Shown: positions 19,134-28,118, counted from the stretch's first letter. The stretch is 64,000 bases of DNA from Bartonella sp. M0283 (GCF_016100455.1 NZ_JACFSK010000001.1:1612001-1676000), one strand, 5' to 3'. Notes: generated by a model not told the origin, from the sequence alone. A program made the numbers and translations.

Positions 19134-19856
19134 TCAAGCAGCTTTACCTTTGAAATCATAGGCGAGCAAATAAAGCTCGACCGATTCTGCCCGACTTGCC
19201 GGCGGCTTGACGTGGTAAATCTTTTTGAAATTCTGCTTCAATATTGTCAGCAATTCATTTTCTGCCCCGCCCTGAAAGGTTTTGGCAAGAAAATGCCCAC
19301 CCGGTTTCAAGACCGACACGGCAAAATCGGCAGCGACCTCACAAAGATGGATGGTTCTGATATGATCGGTTTGCTTATGACCAATTGTCGGTGCAGCCAT
19401 GTCTGAAATTACAAGATCGGGCTTGGCACCCAGAGCGTCCATTAGTTTTTGAGGTGCATCATCATCAAGAAAATCCATTTCCAGCATTGTAACGCCGGGC
19501 AAAGGGTCCATGTGAAGATAATCAATGCCAACAACAGACGGATGATCATTCGTAGAGCCGACAATTTTGGCTGCTACCTGACACCAGCCACCGGGGGCTG
19601 CACCAAGATCAATTATCTTCTGTCCTTTTTTTAAGAGATGATAGCGTTCATTGATTTCGATAAGTTTATAGGCTGCCCGTGAACGGTAGCCGTCTATTTT
19701 TGACTGATGCACATAAGGGTCGTTCAGATGTCGCTCGAGCCACCGGCGTGATGAAGCCTTGATTGTGCCGGCTTTCTTTTTTACCCTTGTGTGGAGTTCA
19801 TGTGTACCGGCGCCGCCTCTTCCACCTGCATGTGTTCCAGTTTTTTTCGTTGTCAT
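19134..19856 (-). CDS. rlmE: 23S rRNA (uridine2552-2'-O)-methyltransferase RlmE/FtsJ
   Basis: SAM-dependent 2'-O-methyltransferase acting on U2552 of the ribosomal A loop during 50S assembly. The 240 aa begin with a ~30-residue basic, Gly-rich tail ([14 protein letters not shown]). The Rossmann fold follows with the K-D-K-E tetrad: Lys in [10 protein letters not shown], Asp in ISDMAAPT, Lys in FLAKTFQGG, Glu in [10 protein letters not shown]. The SAM motif is [14 protein letters not shown] near residue 82. Its start overlaps the end of the ppx/gppA gene by 4 nt, so the two are translationally coupled. Confidence 0.96.
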   Translation of the reverse strand: MTTKKTGTHAGGRGGAGTHELHTRVKKKAGTIKASSRRWLERHLNDPYVHQSKIDGYRSRAAYKLIEINERYHLLKKGQKIIDLGAAPGGWCQVAAKIVGSTNDHPSVVGIDYLHMDPLPGVTMLEMDFLDDDAPQKLMDALGAKPDLVISDMAAPTIGHKQTDHIRTIHLCEVAADFAVSVLKPGGHFLAKTFQGGAENELLTILKQNFKKIYHVKPPASRAESVELYLLAYDFKGKAA

Positions 19857-21268
19857 AGGCGTTCACTTTCACGATTTTTCCGCAAGTGGAAACGATCATT
19901 GATATGACGGCGTTTTCTCCATGCTCCATCACGTGACATCAATTCTGTCAATATTCCTTCACGCAAGCCACGGTCGGCAACGCGCAATCGTTCGGATGGC
20001 CATTCTTCCCTGATCACATCAAGAATGGCACAACCGGCGAGCACCAGATCGGCCCTATCGTGCCCGATACAGGGATTGGCAATCCGTTCTGCCAAATTCC
20101 ATGAGAGCAAACGTTTGGTCATACGCTCGACATCGTCATTGTTAAGCCAAATACCGTCGATAAGACGGCGGTCATATTTTGCAAGTTCCAGATGTATTCC
20201 TGCCAGAGTAGTTACCGTACCTGACGTACCCAATAAATGAAAATGCGGACTTTTTGCCAAGGCACCCAATTTGTCACGGCCTTTAAATCCCATGAGCAAA
20301 TGGCGGACATAATCCTTCATATTTTCAAAATCATTTCTTGTAACGTTTTCACCGCCGAAACGCTCGGCCAAAGTAATGACACCAACAGGCAACGATGTCC
20401 AGGCAATGATATGTTCAGCCAGACGCGGAGACCGTTTCTTCGAGCGGTCAATCAACACAATTTCGGATGAACCGCCGCCAATATCAAAAACCACAATGGC
20501 ATCAGTATCCGCTTCGACCAAGGTACCACATCCGGCGACAGCAAGACGTGCTTCGGTTTCCCGATCGATGATTTCAAGATTGATACCGGTTTCCCGAGCC
20601 GCCCGTTCGATGAACCTTTGGCCATTTTCGGCCGCGCGACACGCTTCTGTTGCAATGAGCCGACACCGTTTGATCGTTCTTTGATCAAGTTTCGAGCGAC
20701 AGACTTTCAGCGCTTCTATGGCGCGTTCCATTGCATTCTCGTTAAGACGACCGGTCCGTGAAAGCCCCTCTCCCAAACGTACAATTCGTGAAAATGCATC
20801 AACAACATGAAAATGGCCGGGTTTCGTTGGAGCGGCTATCAATAAACGGCAATTATTCGTTCCAAGATCAAGTGCTGCGTAAAGCGGCACCCTTTGCGCA
20901 GATGAATGAGACGGATTGTGATGTTTTTTTGTCTCTTCCTTGGACGCACCTGAATGCGCATTCTTCTGAACAGTGTCGTTATCACGAGGTTTTGTCAGTA
21001 TCGGCGTTTTGCGTGAACGTTTTTTGGTGCGATTGTTATTTTCCGGCCCACTCTCCGATGTGCCTTCATGCAAAACGCGCAGCTTTCCTTTCTGGCGCCG
21101 TTTTGCGCGCTTTTTCTTAAACGGGGGGACAGCAAAAGACTCTGTTAAAGGCGGCTCGTTACCACCATTTTCGTGCCTTTCCGGGCGTTCGTGCAAACCT
21201 TTTGCATCAGTTACGCCAAGCTTTCCCCGCTCCGACCCTTTGGGGTTGTCGATCAACGGAGTCATCAT
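19853..21268 (-). CDS. Ppx/GppA family phosphatase with basic N-terminal extension
   Basis: Exopolyphosphatase / pppGpp phosphohydrolase family, actin-like ATPase fold, 471 aa. The catalytic part starts near residue 125 with [17 protein letters not shown]. It continues with [30 protein letters not shown] and the second phosphate motif [17 protein letters not shown] near residue 245, then [13 protein letters not shown]. The first ~120 residues are low complexity, very basic ([21 protein letters not shown]) and probably disordered; they may bind polyphosphate or RNA. It precedes rlmE with a 4-nt overlap. Whether polyP or pppGpp is preferred cannot be told. The start at 21268 is the longest; the extension makes the true start somewhat uncertain. 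Confidence 0.88.
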   Translation of the reverse strand: MMTPLIDNPKGSERGKLGVTDAKGLHERPERHENGGNEPPLTESFAVPPFKKKRAKRRQKGKLRVLHEGTSESGPENNNRTKKRSRKTPILTKPRDNDTVQKNAHSGASKEETKKHHNPSHSSAQRVPLYAALDLGTNNCRLLIAAPTKPGHFHVVDAFSRIVRLGEGLSRTGRLNENAMERAIEALKVCRSKLDQRTIKRCRLIATEACRAAENGQRFIERAARETGINLEIIDRETEARLAVAGCGTLVEADTDAIVVFDIGGGSSEIVLIDRSKKRSPRLAEHIIAWTSLPVGVITLAERFGGENVTRNDFENMKDYVRHLLMGFKGRDKLGALAKSPHFHLLGTSGTVTTLAGIHLELAKYDRRLIDGIWLNNDDVERMTKRLLSWNLAERIANPCIGHDRADLVLAGCAILDVIREEWPSERLRVADRGLREGILTELMSRDGAWRKRRHINDRFHLRKNRESERL

Positions 21269-21588
21269 CTTCTTTCCTTAAAAGAGCCATGGGGACATTT
21301 CCTCGCAATGGACACTTCATTATCTTTCGTTGTTTCTAATGTAACAGCGTTGCCCGTTTTTACCAATAGCTGGAACCGCGCTTCTTCATTTTTTTGAGTA
21401 GCTTGCCTGAAAAATCGCCAAATCTTTGGGGAGGGCTCATAAAAGTTTGTCACATGCCGAAGTTCTTGCTGTTTAAATTCCGATTACAAACCGAAGTGAG
21501 CAGCCAAAAATTATTTTCTCAAGTTTAGGCTTGTATCTTGAAACGGATATGCTAAAAGCCATGCTGTTCTCGCTTTAAGCAGAAATGC

Positions 21589-21662
21589 TGGGGAATAGTT
21601 TAACGGTAGAACTGCGGACTCTGACTCCGTCAGTCCTGGTTCGAATCCAGGTTCCCCAGCCA
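21589..21662 (+). tRNA. tRNA-Gln (anticodon CUG)
   Basis: A complete cloverleaf: acceptor TGGGGAA (21589-21595) with TTCCCCA (21652-21658), D arm GTTTAACGGTAGAAC, anticodon stem GCGGA/TCCGT around loop CTCTGAC with CTG at positions 34-36, T arm CTGG-TTCGAAT-CCAG, discriminator G and encoded CCA (21660-21662). CUG decodes CAG glutamine. The 320 bp before it (21269-21588) hold the divergent promoters of ppx and this tRNA and no gene. Confidence 0.97.
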
Positions 21663-21670
21663 ATATATCT

Positions 21671-21712
21671 CCTTGAAAAAATTACATAATTTGTTTTCTG
21701 ATTTTTTCAGGA
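21671..21712 (+). terminator. Terminator-like inverted repeat after tRNA-Gln
   Basis: TGAAAAAAT (21674-21682) is complementary to ATTTTTTCA (21701-21709), flanked by CCT/GG, giving a T-rich 3' arm right after the tRNA. From here to 22313 (about 600 bp) I see no supportable gene; two near-identical ~10-bp GGGGTAGACA blocks 23 bp apart lie at 21719-21750. Confidence 0.45.
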
Positions 21713-22313
21713 TGAAAAGGGTAGACACTTTTTTTAGCGTGGGGTAGACAATTTTTTATACCGATCATCCCCCCTTCGTTTGAAGCGTGGGGCTATTTTG
21801 TCGCGCTTTTATGACCGCTTTGGCCGATTGATTTAATAGCGAGCCATAATGCTGTTTTTTTCGAAAGGCTTTCCGCTATCAGCCGGTTTTTTGCCTTCAA
21901 ATCCTTTTACGCGCCCAATTTACCTATTTCGTTCGCATAAACATTTATCAGCAGATAAACAGACATTTTTTTGCAGAAAACAATCTCGGGTTCATTCGCG
22001 ATAACAGAGTTCCCCTTTGAAACTTTGCAGAACGACTGTTCAAGACTTTTTCGCCACACGCGTCCTGTATCCCGCCACCACCCGCTCAATTGTTATTATT
22101 TTTACCAAACAAGCCATTCCAGCCTCTCACGTCCGAAATATCACGAAACTTACAAGACAGTTGGAAAACATGAGACCGTTACTCGTCCAATATTGGACGA
22201 GTTGTCGCATTTTATAATTGCCCCATTTACTCGAATGATAAAAAAATGATCTAGTCTTGCAGTCTGTTCTTTTTGATCACACATTTAATCAGGCTAATGA
22301 ATACAGGAAATTT

Positions 22314-22568
22314 ATGATGACCCAAGATGATAAAAGCAAACACGTAAAAGTCGTCGACGTCGAAAAAATCGATGAGCAGGATGACGAAAAAAACGGTCCT
22401 GTCGATACTGTCGATATTTTTGATGATGTTACAGGTGACGATAATGGTGTATTTCGTCCCCGGAACAAGAAAGCTGAAGACATTGAAAACCCGTTAAGTG
22501 ACGAGGATAGAGATGTCGTCGGGGAAAATCTCTTCACCAGCGAACCAGATAAAGGTGAACCCGACTGA
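22314..22568 (+). CDS. Small acidic hypothetical protein
   Basis: An 84-aa protein, strongly acidic (stretches such as KIDEQDDEKNG and DIFDDVTGDDNG), without signal peptide, membrane segment or Cys. It appears largely disordered, with RPRNKKAEDIENPLSDEDRD in the C-terminal half. AGGAAA lies 5-8 nt before the ATGATG pair at 22314/22317, supporting translation. I recognise no family. It is followed at 22604 by a hairpin. It stands alone between tRNA-Gln and phnN, so context gives no function. It could also be a slightly shorter protein starting at 22317. Confidence 0.6.
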   Translation: MMTQDDKSKHVKVVDVEKIDEQDDEKNGPVDTVDIFDDVTGDDNGVFRPRNKKAEDIENPLSDEDRDVVGENLFTSEPDKGEPD

Positions 22569-22603
22569 TCGGTTGGTTTTCATTAAGAACTTAGATGGAC
22601 CAA

Positions 22604-22637
22604 AGGAATGGAGGTTTATTGCTGACCTCCCGTTCCT
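22604..22637 (+). terminator. Hairpin after the small acidic gene
   Basis: AGGAATGGAGGT (22604-22615) pairs with ACCTCCCGTTCCT (22625-22637) with one bulge and one wobble. A clear T-run is lacking. The remainder to 23010 is AT-rich with nothing I can call. Confidence 0.5.
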
Positions 22638-23010
22638 CATTTATTGCCGCATTCGTTATGCAAGGCGTGATGTTTTTTCGCCAATTGTCCGGTGTTCCGC
22701 CAATTAGTTTCTATGCCAGTTGTTTTCTATAAGGACGTTAGCCGCGTTTCATTTAAAAATATAAAGTTTTGAAGCAAGCTGTTCATGACAGTGAAATCCG
22801 GTCGGCGTTTTTGGTCGCTTTTTGTCAGTATTATAAGATTTTACATATAAGATATTATTTGGTTGCTGTTTTTTGGGAGGGGACGGCATTTCTATCCAGT
22901 GCTGAATGCCACACTGCTTTTTAACTTTTCAACCGCTTCGGTTTTGTGAACTTTCTGTTTTATTCTATCAAATTCTTTTTTGATAAGAATTTTTTTAACT
23001 GTTTCAAATG

Positions 23011-23655
23011 TCAATTCGTTTGATGATCGGGTAAAGGCTGATTTTCGGATGATAATGACTGAAGAATAGATAGCATTTTATCGACAGCCGATTTTACATT
23101 TCCCGAGTTATCAATATAACAATATTTTGCTCCTTCAGGCAATTGGATAGGAATATTTGCTCTTTTAAGACGTTCCGCAATATCGGTTATTTTTTCTCTT
23201 TTACGACCTAAGAGACGTTCCTTTAAAATTCCAATTGGTGCATTGATTTCAATTACATAAACCTTTCCAAACAACTCTTTTGCGTGCTCGAGCTCTGCTC
23301 GTGAGACATTGGCAATGACGATTTTACCTTTATGAACCTCGTCTACAATGCCCATCGGTAAACCATAATGGATACCATGGGCAAACCATTGCAGGGAAAA
23401 TGAAGCTTTTTGAGAAAGTTCAAAAAACTTCTCAAGCGAAACGCCTATATTATCTTCATTTCCTATATTTTGTGATGTTTCATCATGATCGTTAAAGCTA
23501 TTTATGCCAGCCTTTCGCGTAATTATCCGCCGAACAAAGAGAAATTCCGGATTATTTTTGAGAACCTCATGAACAGCGTTCATAATCGTGTCTTTTCCGG
23601 CGCCGCTCGGCCCGACAATAGCCACAAACCACCCCGGTTTTTTATTCGATAACAA
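23011..23655 (-). CDS. phnN: Ribose 1,5-bisphosphokinase PhnN-like
   Basis: Guanylate-kinase-like P-loop enzyme of 214 aa; PhnN phosphorylates ribose 1,5-bisphosphate to PRPP, usually in phosphonate breakdown. The Walker A motif is GPSGAGKDT at residues ~15-23. RRIITRKAG follows, then QWFAHGIHYGLP near 90-100 and VIEINAPIGILKERLLGRKRE, all PhnN-like. The only in-frame start near the N-terminus is TTG at 23655, with no obvious ribosome binding site. No other phn gene is seen in the window, so this copy is an orphan and may supply PRPP from ribose phosphates instead. It is divergent from purU; the AT-rich 272 bp between hold both promoters. Confidence 0.75.
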   Translation of the reverse strand: MLSNKKPGWFVAIVGPSGAGKDTIMNAVHEVLKNNPEFLFVRRIITRKAGINSFNDHDETSQNIGNEDNIGVSLEKFFELSQKASFSLQWFAHGIHYGLPMGIVDEVHKGKIVIANVSRAELEHAKELFGKVYVIEINAPIGILKERLLGRKREKITDIAERLKRANIPIQLPEGAKYCYIDNSGNVKSAVDKMLSILQSLSSENQPLPDHQTN

Positions 23656-23927
23656 TTTAAATCATGCCAAATAGAGTTAATGAACCCGATTTTGTTTTAT
23701 AACAAAATCCGCTGCATTTTATAACCGGATGCGGAAAATTGCTATGTTCATCAAGCAGAATATGTGTAATCCAGAATTTTTAAAAAAAGCATTTCCGGCT
23801 TCGTTTCCAAGAAAAGAAAATAACTTTATATTCATAATATTTGCTTAAAAAGACCTTTCAGCGAAATTCATATCTATAGACAAGCGCTATAGATAACCTT
23901 AATTTGACCGATAGGACAGTTTTCTGA

Positions 23928-24818
23928 ATGACCATGTCTAGTTTCGTTTTAACCGTCATATGCCCCGCAAAAAGGGGAATTGTCGCTGCAATTTCTACAT
24001 TTTTGGCAAAAAATACATGCAATATCGTCAATAGTTCACAATTCGACGACCCGATTTCTAAAAAATTTTTCTGTCGTATCGGTTTTGACAGTGAAGGCGG
24101 AAAAGCTATTCATGATCTTGAAGATGCATTTCGTCCAATTGCCCAAGAATTTTCTATGAAAGCCAATTTTTTTGATACACGAGATCGAATGAAGGTTCTC
24201 GTCATGGTGTCGAAATTCGGTCATTGTCTCAACGATTTACTTTACCGCTGGCGAATAGGTGCTTTGCCAATCAATATCGTCGGGGTCATCTCCAACCATT
24301 TGGACTATCAAAAATTGGTCGTTAATAACGATCTGCCTTTTTACCATATTCCTGTCCATAAAGACCGCAAACAAGAATCCGAAGATAGATTATTCGAAAT
24401 TATCTCCGAGACGGGAACAGAACTTGTTGTCTTGGCGCGCTATATGCAAATCCTTTCGGACCGGCTTTGTAAAGAAATGCCGGGACAAATTATCAATATT
24501 CACCATTCCTTTTTGCCCAGTTTCAAAGGCGCAAATCCGTACAAACAGGCTTTCCAGCGTGGCGTGAAAATTATCGGAGCAACAGCCCATTATGTAACTG
24601 CCGATCTTGATGAAGGACCCATTATAGAGCAGGATATTGTGCGCGTGACACATGCTCAAAATGCTGACGATTATGTAGCTCTGGGGCGCGATGTTGAAGC
24701 TCAGGTTCTCGCACGTTCTATTCATGCCCACATTCATCATCGCGTTTTTATCAACGACAACCGAACCGTCGTCTTTCCGGCGACACCGGGAAGCTATGCT
24801 TCTGAACGAATGGGGTGA
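23928..24818 (+). CDS. purU: Formyltetrahydrofolate deformylase
   Basis: Hydrolyses 10-formyl-THF to formate and THF, feeding purine synthesis and balancing one-carbon pools. An N-terminal ACT domain (residues 1-~85; FVLTVICPAKRGIVAAISTFL) would sense glycine or methionine. The formyltransferase-like domain at ~90-290 carries the catalytic triad: Asn123 in GVISNHLD, His192/193 in IHHSFLPSFKGANPY, Asp228 in ADLDEGPII. It has 296 aa. ATG codons at 23928 and 23934 are both possible; the upstream AGGACA is a modest signal. It is monocistronic, divergent from phnN. Confidence 0.95.
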   Translation: MTMSSFVLTVICPAKRGIVAAISTFLAKNTCNIVNSSQFDDPISKKFFCRIGFDSEGGKAIHDLEDAFRPIAQEFSMKANFFDTRDRMKVLVMVSKFGHCLNDLLYRWRIGALPINIVGVISNHLDYQKLVVNNDLPFYHIPVHKDRKQESEDRLFEIISETGTELVVLARYMQILSDRLCKEMPGQIINIHHSFLPSFKGANPYKQAFQRGVKIIGATAHYVTADLDEGPIIEQDIVRVTHAQNADDYVALGRDVEAQVLARSIHAHIHHRVFINDNRTVVFPATPGSYASERMG

Positions 24819-25233
24819 TCAATTTTTTCAATAAAATTGCTTGATTAAACTATTTACTTATACAATTTAAAAAAATACTTTTTAAGCGTAATTTCCAATT
24901 CTACGTTGATTTTTAAAAATAATATATTTTCATAATTATCTGATTAAAAAGATGTTTTATATTTCCATATCCGGTTTTTAAATAAAATTTTTAAGCTCCA
25001 GAATGAAAAGAACATTGTTAACAGCAAATCTGTTCTAACAAAAAAAGCGTAACAAAACTTTTTTAAAGGTTTATCTCTTTCTTTATATTTCGTTTAACAA
25101 ATCAAAAAATAACGAGAATTGTTGCATTTTCCGGATAAATAGAATACTATGCCACTAAGGCTTATGAGGAGCTCGAAACGTAACAAGGAAGATCATGAAG
25201 ATTGGGGCTTGTTAATAGTTTTGGAGAGTAATT

Positions 25234-25962
25234 ATGCAACCGGTTGATGCTACATCTGGCGCCCGTTCGTTGACGACAGTGCGAGTAGCGACGCCTTCTA
25301 ATCAGACGGCTCGGACCGACTCGGTTGTCGAACAAATACCTATCGTAGAACCGAGGCCACATTATCCGATATCTGCAAGCGTCGCAGAAATAATGGCTCA
25401 CATTACCGAGCTTATAAAAGAACAACAAACTGCTTCCGAAGAAGCTTTTCATCAAAAAAATCTTGATGAAGCGCGCGCTGAAATGGAAAAGCTTTTTGAA
25501 GCAGTCCAAGGACGGTCTGATAATACTGTTGATGGTAAAACAGATAATAATAATGGCTTGGATCAGCACGATAAGGTCAACGGAATTGGCAATAACGCAT
25601 TGAAAGTTTCCGACAATATTAATGATAAGATTACATTGTCGGACAATGCTTTTGATGTTGAAAATGCTGATGGTGCCAATGGCCGCAGTGCAGAGTCTGT
25701 GAATAGCGACACTGTAGCCAAGAACAATCTTAAAACGGCAACGAAGACAAATTCCGGTTTGCCGCCCTTGCCTTCTGACGGTAAAGACACTGATAAAAAA
25801 GTTGATGCCGCCAAAGCTGACAAGACACATAATGAAACTTCGTCCATAAAGACGGAGAAGGGTGCAAATATGCCGGCGGGAAATGCCGATATTGGCTCGC
25901 AGGAAAATATTCAACTGGACACAAATGTCTCGGCAGCCAACAACGAGAAGGAAGATATCTGA
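25234..25962 (+). CDS. Hypothetical protein, largely disordered
   Basis: A 242-aa protein that I do not recognise. Residues ~40-90 look folded and helical (SASVAEIMAHITELIKEQQ, then EEAFHQKNLDEARAEMEKLFEAV). The rest is low complexity, rich in Asn, Asp, Lys, Ser and Thr, with no Cys or Trp and no signal peptide or membrane segment. Evidence that it is real: GGAGAG 6-8 nt before the ATG and a textbook terminator at 26003-26040. It stands alone, 415 AT-rich bp after purU (24819-25233, nothing seen there) and about 1.2 kb before the flagellar locus. A long ORF on the opposite strand is judged to be a shadow. Confidence 0.65.
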   Translation: MQPVDATSGARSLTTVRVATPSNQTARTDSVVEQIPIVEPRPHYPISASVAEIMAHITELIKEQQTASEEAFHQKNLDEARAEMEKLFEAVQGRSDNTVDGKTDNNNGLDQHDKVNGIGNNALKVSDNINDKITLSDNAFDVENADGANGRSAESVNSDTVAKNNLKTATKTNSGLPPLPSDGKDTDKKVDAAKADKTHNETSSIKTEKGANMPAGNADIGSQENIQLDTNVSAANNEKEDI

Positions 25963-26002
25963 TCTTCTTGATTGAAGCGTTGTTAAATTAATCGAATGAA
26001 TG

Positions 26003-26040
26003 TGGAAATAGCTCCCTATAGTTATTTCCATTTTTTGTTT
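26003..26040 (+). terminator. Rho-independent terminator after the 25234-25962 gene
   Basis: An 11-bp stem (TGGAAATAGCT at 26003-26013 with AGTTATTTCCA at 26020-26030, one G-U) is followed by TTTTTTGTTTTG. It is one of the clearest terminators in the window. Confidence 0.88.
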
Positions 26041-26460
26041 TGAGGCATATATGGATAAAGGGGTGAAAGATAATCATTTCACCCCTGCAAACAGTGTTTT
26101 ATGTGGCTGTCGGTTTACCCGCTGTTCAAGCGCCATTCACATTCTTTAAGATAGAGATGAAAACGCTCTTCAGGATTGCTGTTAAAACAGTGAACATGCC
26201 GTTTTGCCTGTTACCAACTCGCTTCCATCGATGAGATTGCATACAAGAGCAAAAATTTCCGAGTGTTAAATATGCCTGGAATAAAACTTGCAAACAACGA
26301 AATTGTCAAAAGTGGCAAAGTTTTCTCTATAAAACAAAATGAAACTTGATTGACGAACAGGTTTTGATTGACCGGAAAATGACGGCAAAAATGTTTTGAT
26401 GTAGTCATTCGAACTAGAACAGACTGAGGGCTATTCAATTGCTTTCACCCGAAGCGTGGA

Positions 26461-26982
26461 GTTATTCCATCTCCTCCACGTTCTCTTCTGACCCTATGGA
26501 CACAACCGACAATAGCCTTTACCAAGTTCGCTTTTCCGGCTCGTCAATTCAGATTTTTCTTATTCAAGTCGAGAAATGGCCTTTGGCAGCACATAAAAAT
26601 AGCTTATGAAAAAAGCATTGCGTTTTAATATTCTGAAAGAAGAGTTATTCCACCTCCTCCACGTTCTCTTCTGACGCTATAGACACAACCGACAATAGCT
26701 TTTACTAATTTCGCTTTTCCGGCTCGTCAATTCAGGCTTTTCTCGTTCAAGCCGAGAATGGTCTTTGGCAGCACATAAAAAAAATAGCTTATGAAAAAAG
26801 CATTGCGTTTTAATATTCCGAAAGAAGAGTTATTCCACCTCCTCCACTTTCTCTTTTGCCCCTATCCACACAACCGAAAACAGCCTTTACCAAGTTCGAT
26901 TTTTACGGCTCGTCAATTCAGGTTTTTCTTGTTCAAGCCAAGAAATGGCCTTTGGCAGCACATAAAAATAGCTTATGAAAAG
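26461..26982. repeat. Three tandem copies of a ~184-bp non-coding repeat
   Basis: Copy 1 is 26461-26643, copy 2 is 26644-26828 and copy 3 (slightly short) is 26829-26982, with periods of 183 and 185 bp. Shared landmarks in each copy are GTTATTCCA, CTCCTCCAC, ACACAACCGA, GGCTCGTCAATTCAG, TTTGGCAGCACATAAAAA and ATAGCTTATGAAAA. Copies differ by scattered substitutions and small A-run indels. A short frame starting ATGAAAAAAGCATTG occurs after copies 1 and 2 but stops at different places, so protein coding is unlikely. The surrounding stretch 25963-27158 holds no supportable gene. Confidence 0.9.
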
Positions 26983-27158
26983 AAAGCGCGGTTGCATTCC
27001 TGTTTAATCCTGCAAAAATGCCAGCCGAAAGCGCTGTTGAGCGGAAAACATAACAAGTGATGGGCTTATTTAATTTTATTGTTCTATGTGGTTTTTGACG
27101 AGGTTAATGGCAATGCACCAAAAGCTTTTTCCCGCTATCAAAGCCGGGCAAATGCTTT

Positions 27159-27425
27159 TTAAAAGCTCGATTCAATTCGCCCGTAAACCAATTGCGTGAA
27201 AGAATAGATTTGCCCGCCGACAAAAGAGGCCGTCAATGCGAGAACAACGAAAATGACAACTATTTTCGGAATAAATGTCAATGTCATTTCCTGTATTTGG
27301 GTAAGAGCTTGAAAAAGAGCAATGACAATGCCTATTGCCATAGCAGCGCCAACGGCCGGACCGCTTGCTACCAAAACGGTCCAAATCGCAGCAGTTACCA
27401 TATCGACGGCATCGGCTTCATTCAT
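27159..27425 (-). CDS. fliQ: Flagellar export gate protein FliQ
   Basis: Inner-membrane component of the flagellar type III export gate, assembling with FliP and FliR. The 88 aa form two membrane helices, about residues 14-40 (VASGPAVGAAMAIGIVIALFQA) and 52-75 (VVIFVVLALTASFVGGQ), around the conserved LTQIQEMTLTFIPK segment. It is the last gene of the flgE/flgK-side operon, 22 nt after flgD. In related Rhizobiales flhA and fliR follow; here the non-coding tandem repeat region follows. Confidence 0.96.
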   Translation of the reverse strand: MNEADAVDMVTAAIWTVLVASGPAVGAAMAIGIVIALFQALTQIQEMTLTFIPKIVVIFVVLALTASFVGGQIYSFTQLVYGRIESSF

Positions 27426-27447
27426 TCTTAAGCTCCCGCAACAAAAC

Positions 27448-28104
27448 TCAAGCTTGTTTCGGTTGACTATTCATGACAGTAACGCCGGGCCCGATAAGCA
27501 AGTCTTTTCCATTATCAAGTTTTGCGATCAAACCGTCGCTATAAATTGTAACCGACTGGACAGTACCGGCAGTTACAGCACCTTTTTCGTCTGTAAACGA
27601 GAGATATTTGCCGACATAACCTTCCGCACGGGAAATTGGCCCGTCAACCATAATGTTCTTGAGCGATTGTGCCATTGAATCAAGCTTGGTATTTGTCTGC
27701 GTTTGCTGCTCGACAGCCGAAAAACTTGCCAATTGTGAAACAAATTCGGTCGAATCCATTGGTTTGGTCGGATCCTGATTTTTCATCTGGGCAACAAGCA
27801 ACTTGATAAAAGTATTATAATCTGCATTCGGCGTCTTGGTAGTTGTGCTGGTGCTTCCAGTGGTATTATTGGAAGAGGGTGTACTACTCGTACCAGAAGT
27901 TGAAGGCGTTGTTGACGGTGTCGAAGCATTTGTATTTGTCGAAGCATTTGTATTTGTCGACGACGTATTATTCTTGTCGGACGCAGCTTCTGTTTCTGAA
28001 GCAAAGTTGGATGTTGCTGCAGCGGACTTTCCGGCAGCCGCATTGGTTGCCGGACTATATTTCATAAGGCTTGATGTATTGTTGTCTACAGCACTTATGG
28101 TCAT
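27448..28104 (-). CDS. flgD: Flagellar hook cap / hook assembly protein FlgD
   Basis: Scaffold that caps the growing hook and is needed for FlgE polymerisation. It has 218 aa. After a short N-terminus comes a Ser/Thr/Asn-rich low-complexity stretch at ~40-92, encoded partly by a perfect tandem duplication of 18 bp (27921-27956). The FlgD core follows: NADYNTFIKLLVAQMKNQDPTKPMDSTEFVSQLASFSAVEQQ, then the Tudor/FnIII-like part with EGYVGKYLSF and a C-terminal GPGVTVMNS. It lies between flbT (14-nt gap) and fliQ. Confidence 0.94.
   Translation of the reverse strand: MTISAVDNNTSSLMKYSPATNAAAGKSAAATSNFASETEAASDKNNTSSTNTNASTNTNASTPSTTPSTSGTSSTPSSNNTTGSTSTTTKTPNADYNTFIKLLVAQMKNQDPTKPMDSTEFVSQLASFSAVEQQTQTNTKLDSMAQSLKNIMVDGPISRAEGYVGKYLSFTDEKGAVTAGTVQSVTIYSDGLIAKLDNGKDLLIGPGVTVMNSQPKQA
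27921..27956 (-). repeat. 18-bp x2 in-frame tandem repeat in flgD
   Basis: The unit tcgaagcatttgtatttg is present twice without a mismatch, encoding two Asn/Thr/Ala/Ser-rich hexapeptides in the FlgD linker. Since 18 is a multiple of three, gain or loss of a unit keeps the frame. Confidence 0.9.
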
Positions 28105-28118
28105 GAACTTTCTCCTAA

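Noticed and set aside
23656..23927. A riboswitch upstream of purU
   Set aside because: I could not identify conserved glycine or tetrahydrofolate aptamer elements in the AT-rich leader.
25162..26031. A 289-codon minus-strand ORF, longer than the plus-strand gene it covers
   Set aside because: It is rich in Cys, Ile, Phe and Arg in a pattern typical of antisense frames. The plus-strand gene has the ribosome binding site and the terminator.
26455..26982. Tandem repeats as a CRISPR array
   Set aside because: The units are about 184 bp, contiguous and without unique spacers; no cas genes are present.
26791..27060. An 89-codon plus-strand ORF starting in repeat copy 2 and running through copy 3
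   Set aside because: The same start after copy 1 meets a stop after about 22 codons, so the frame is not conserved between repeat copies.
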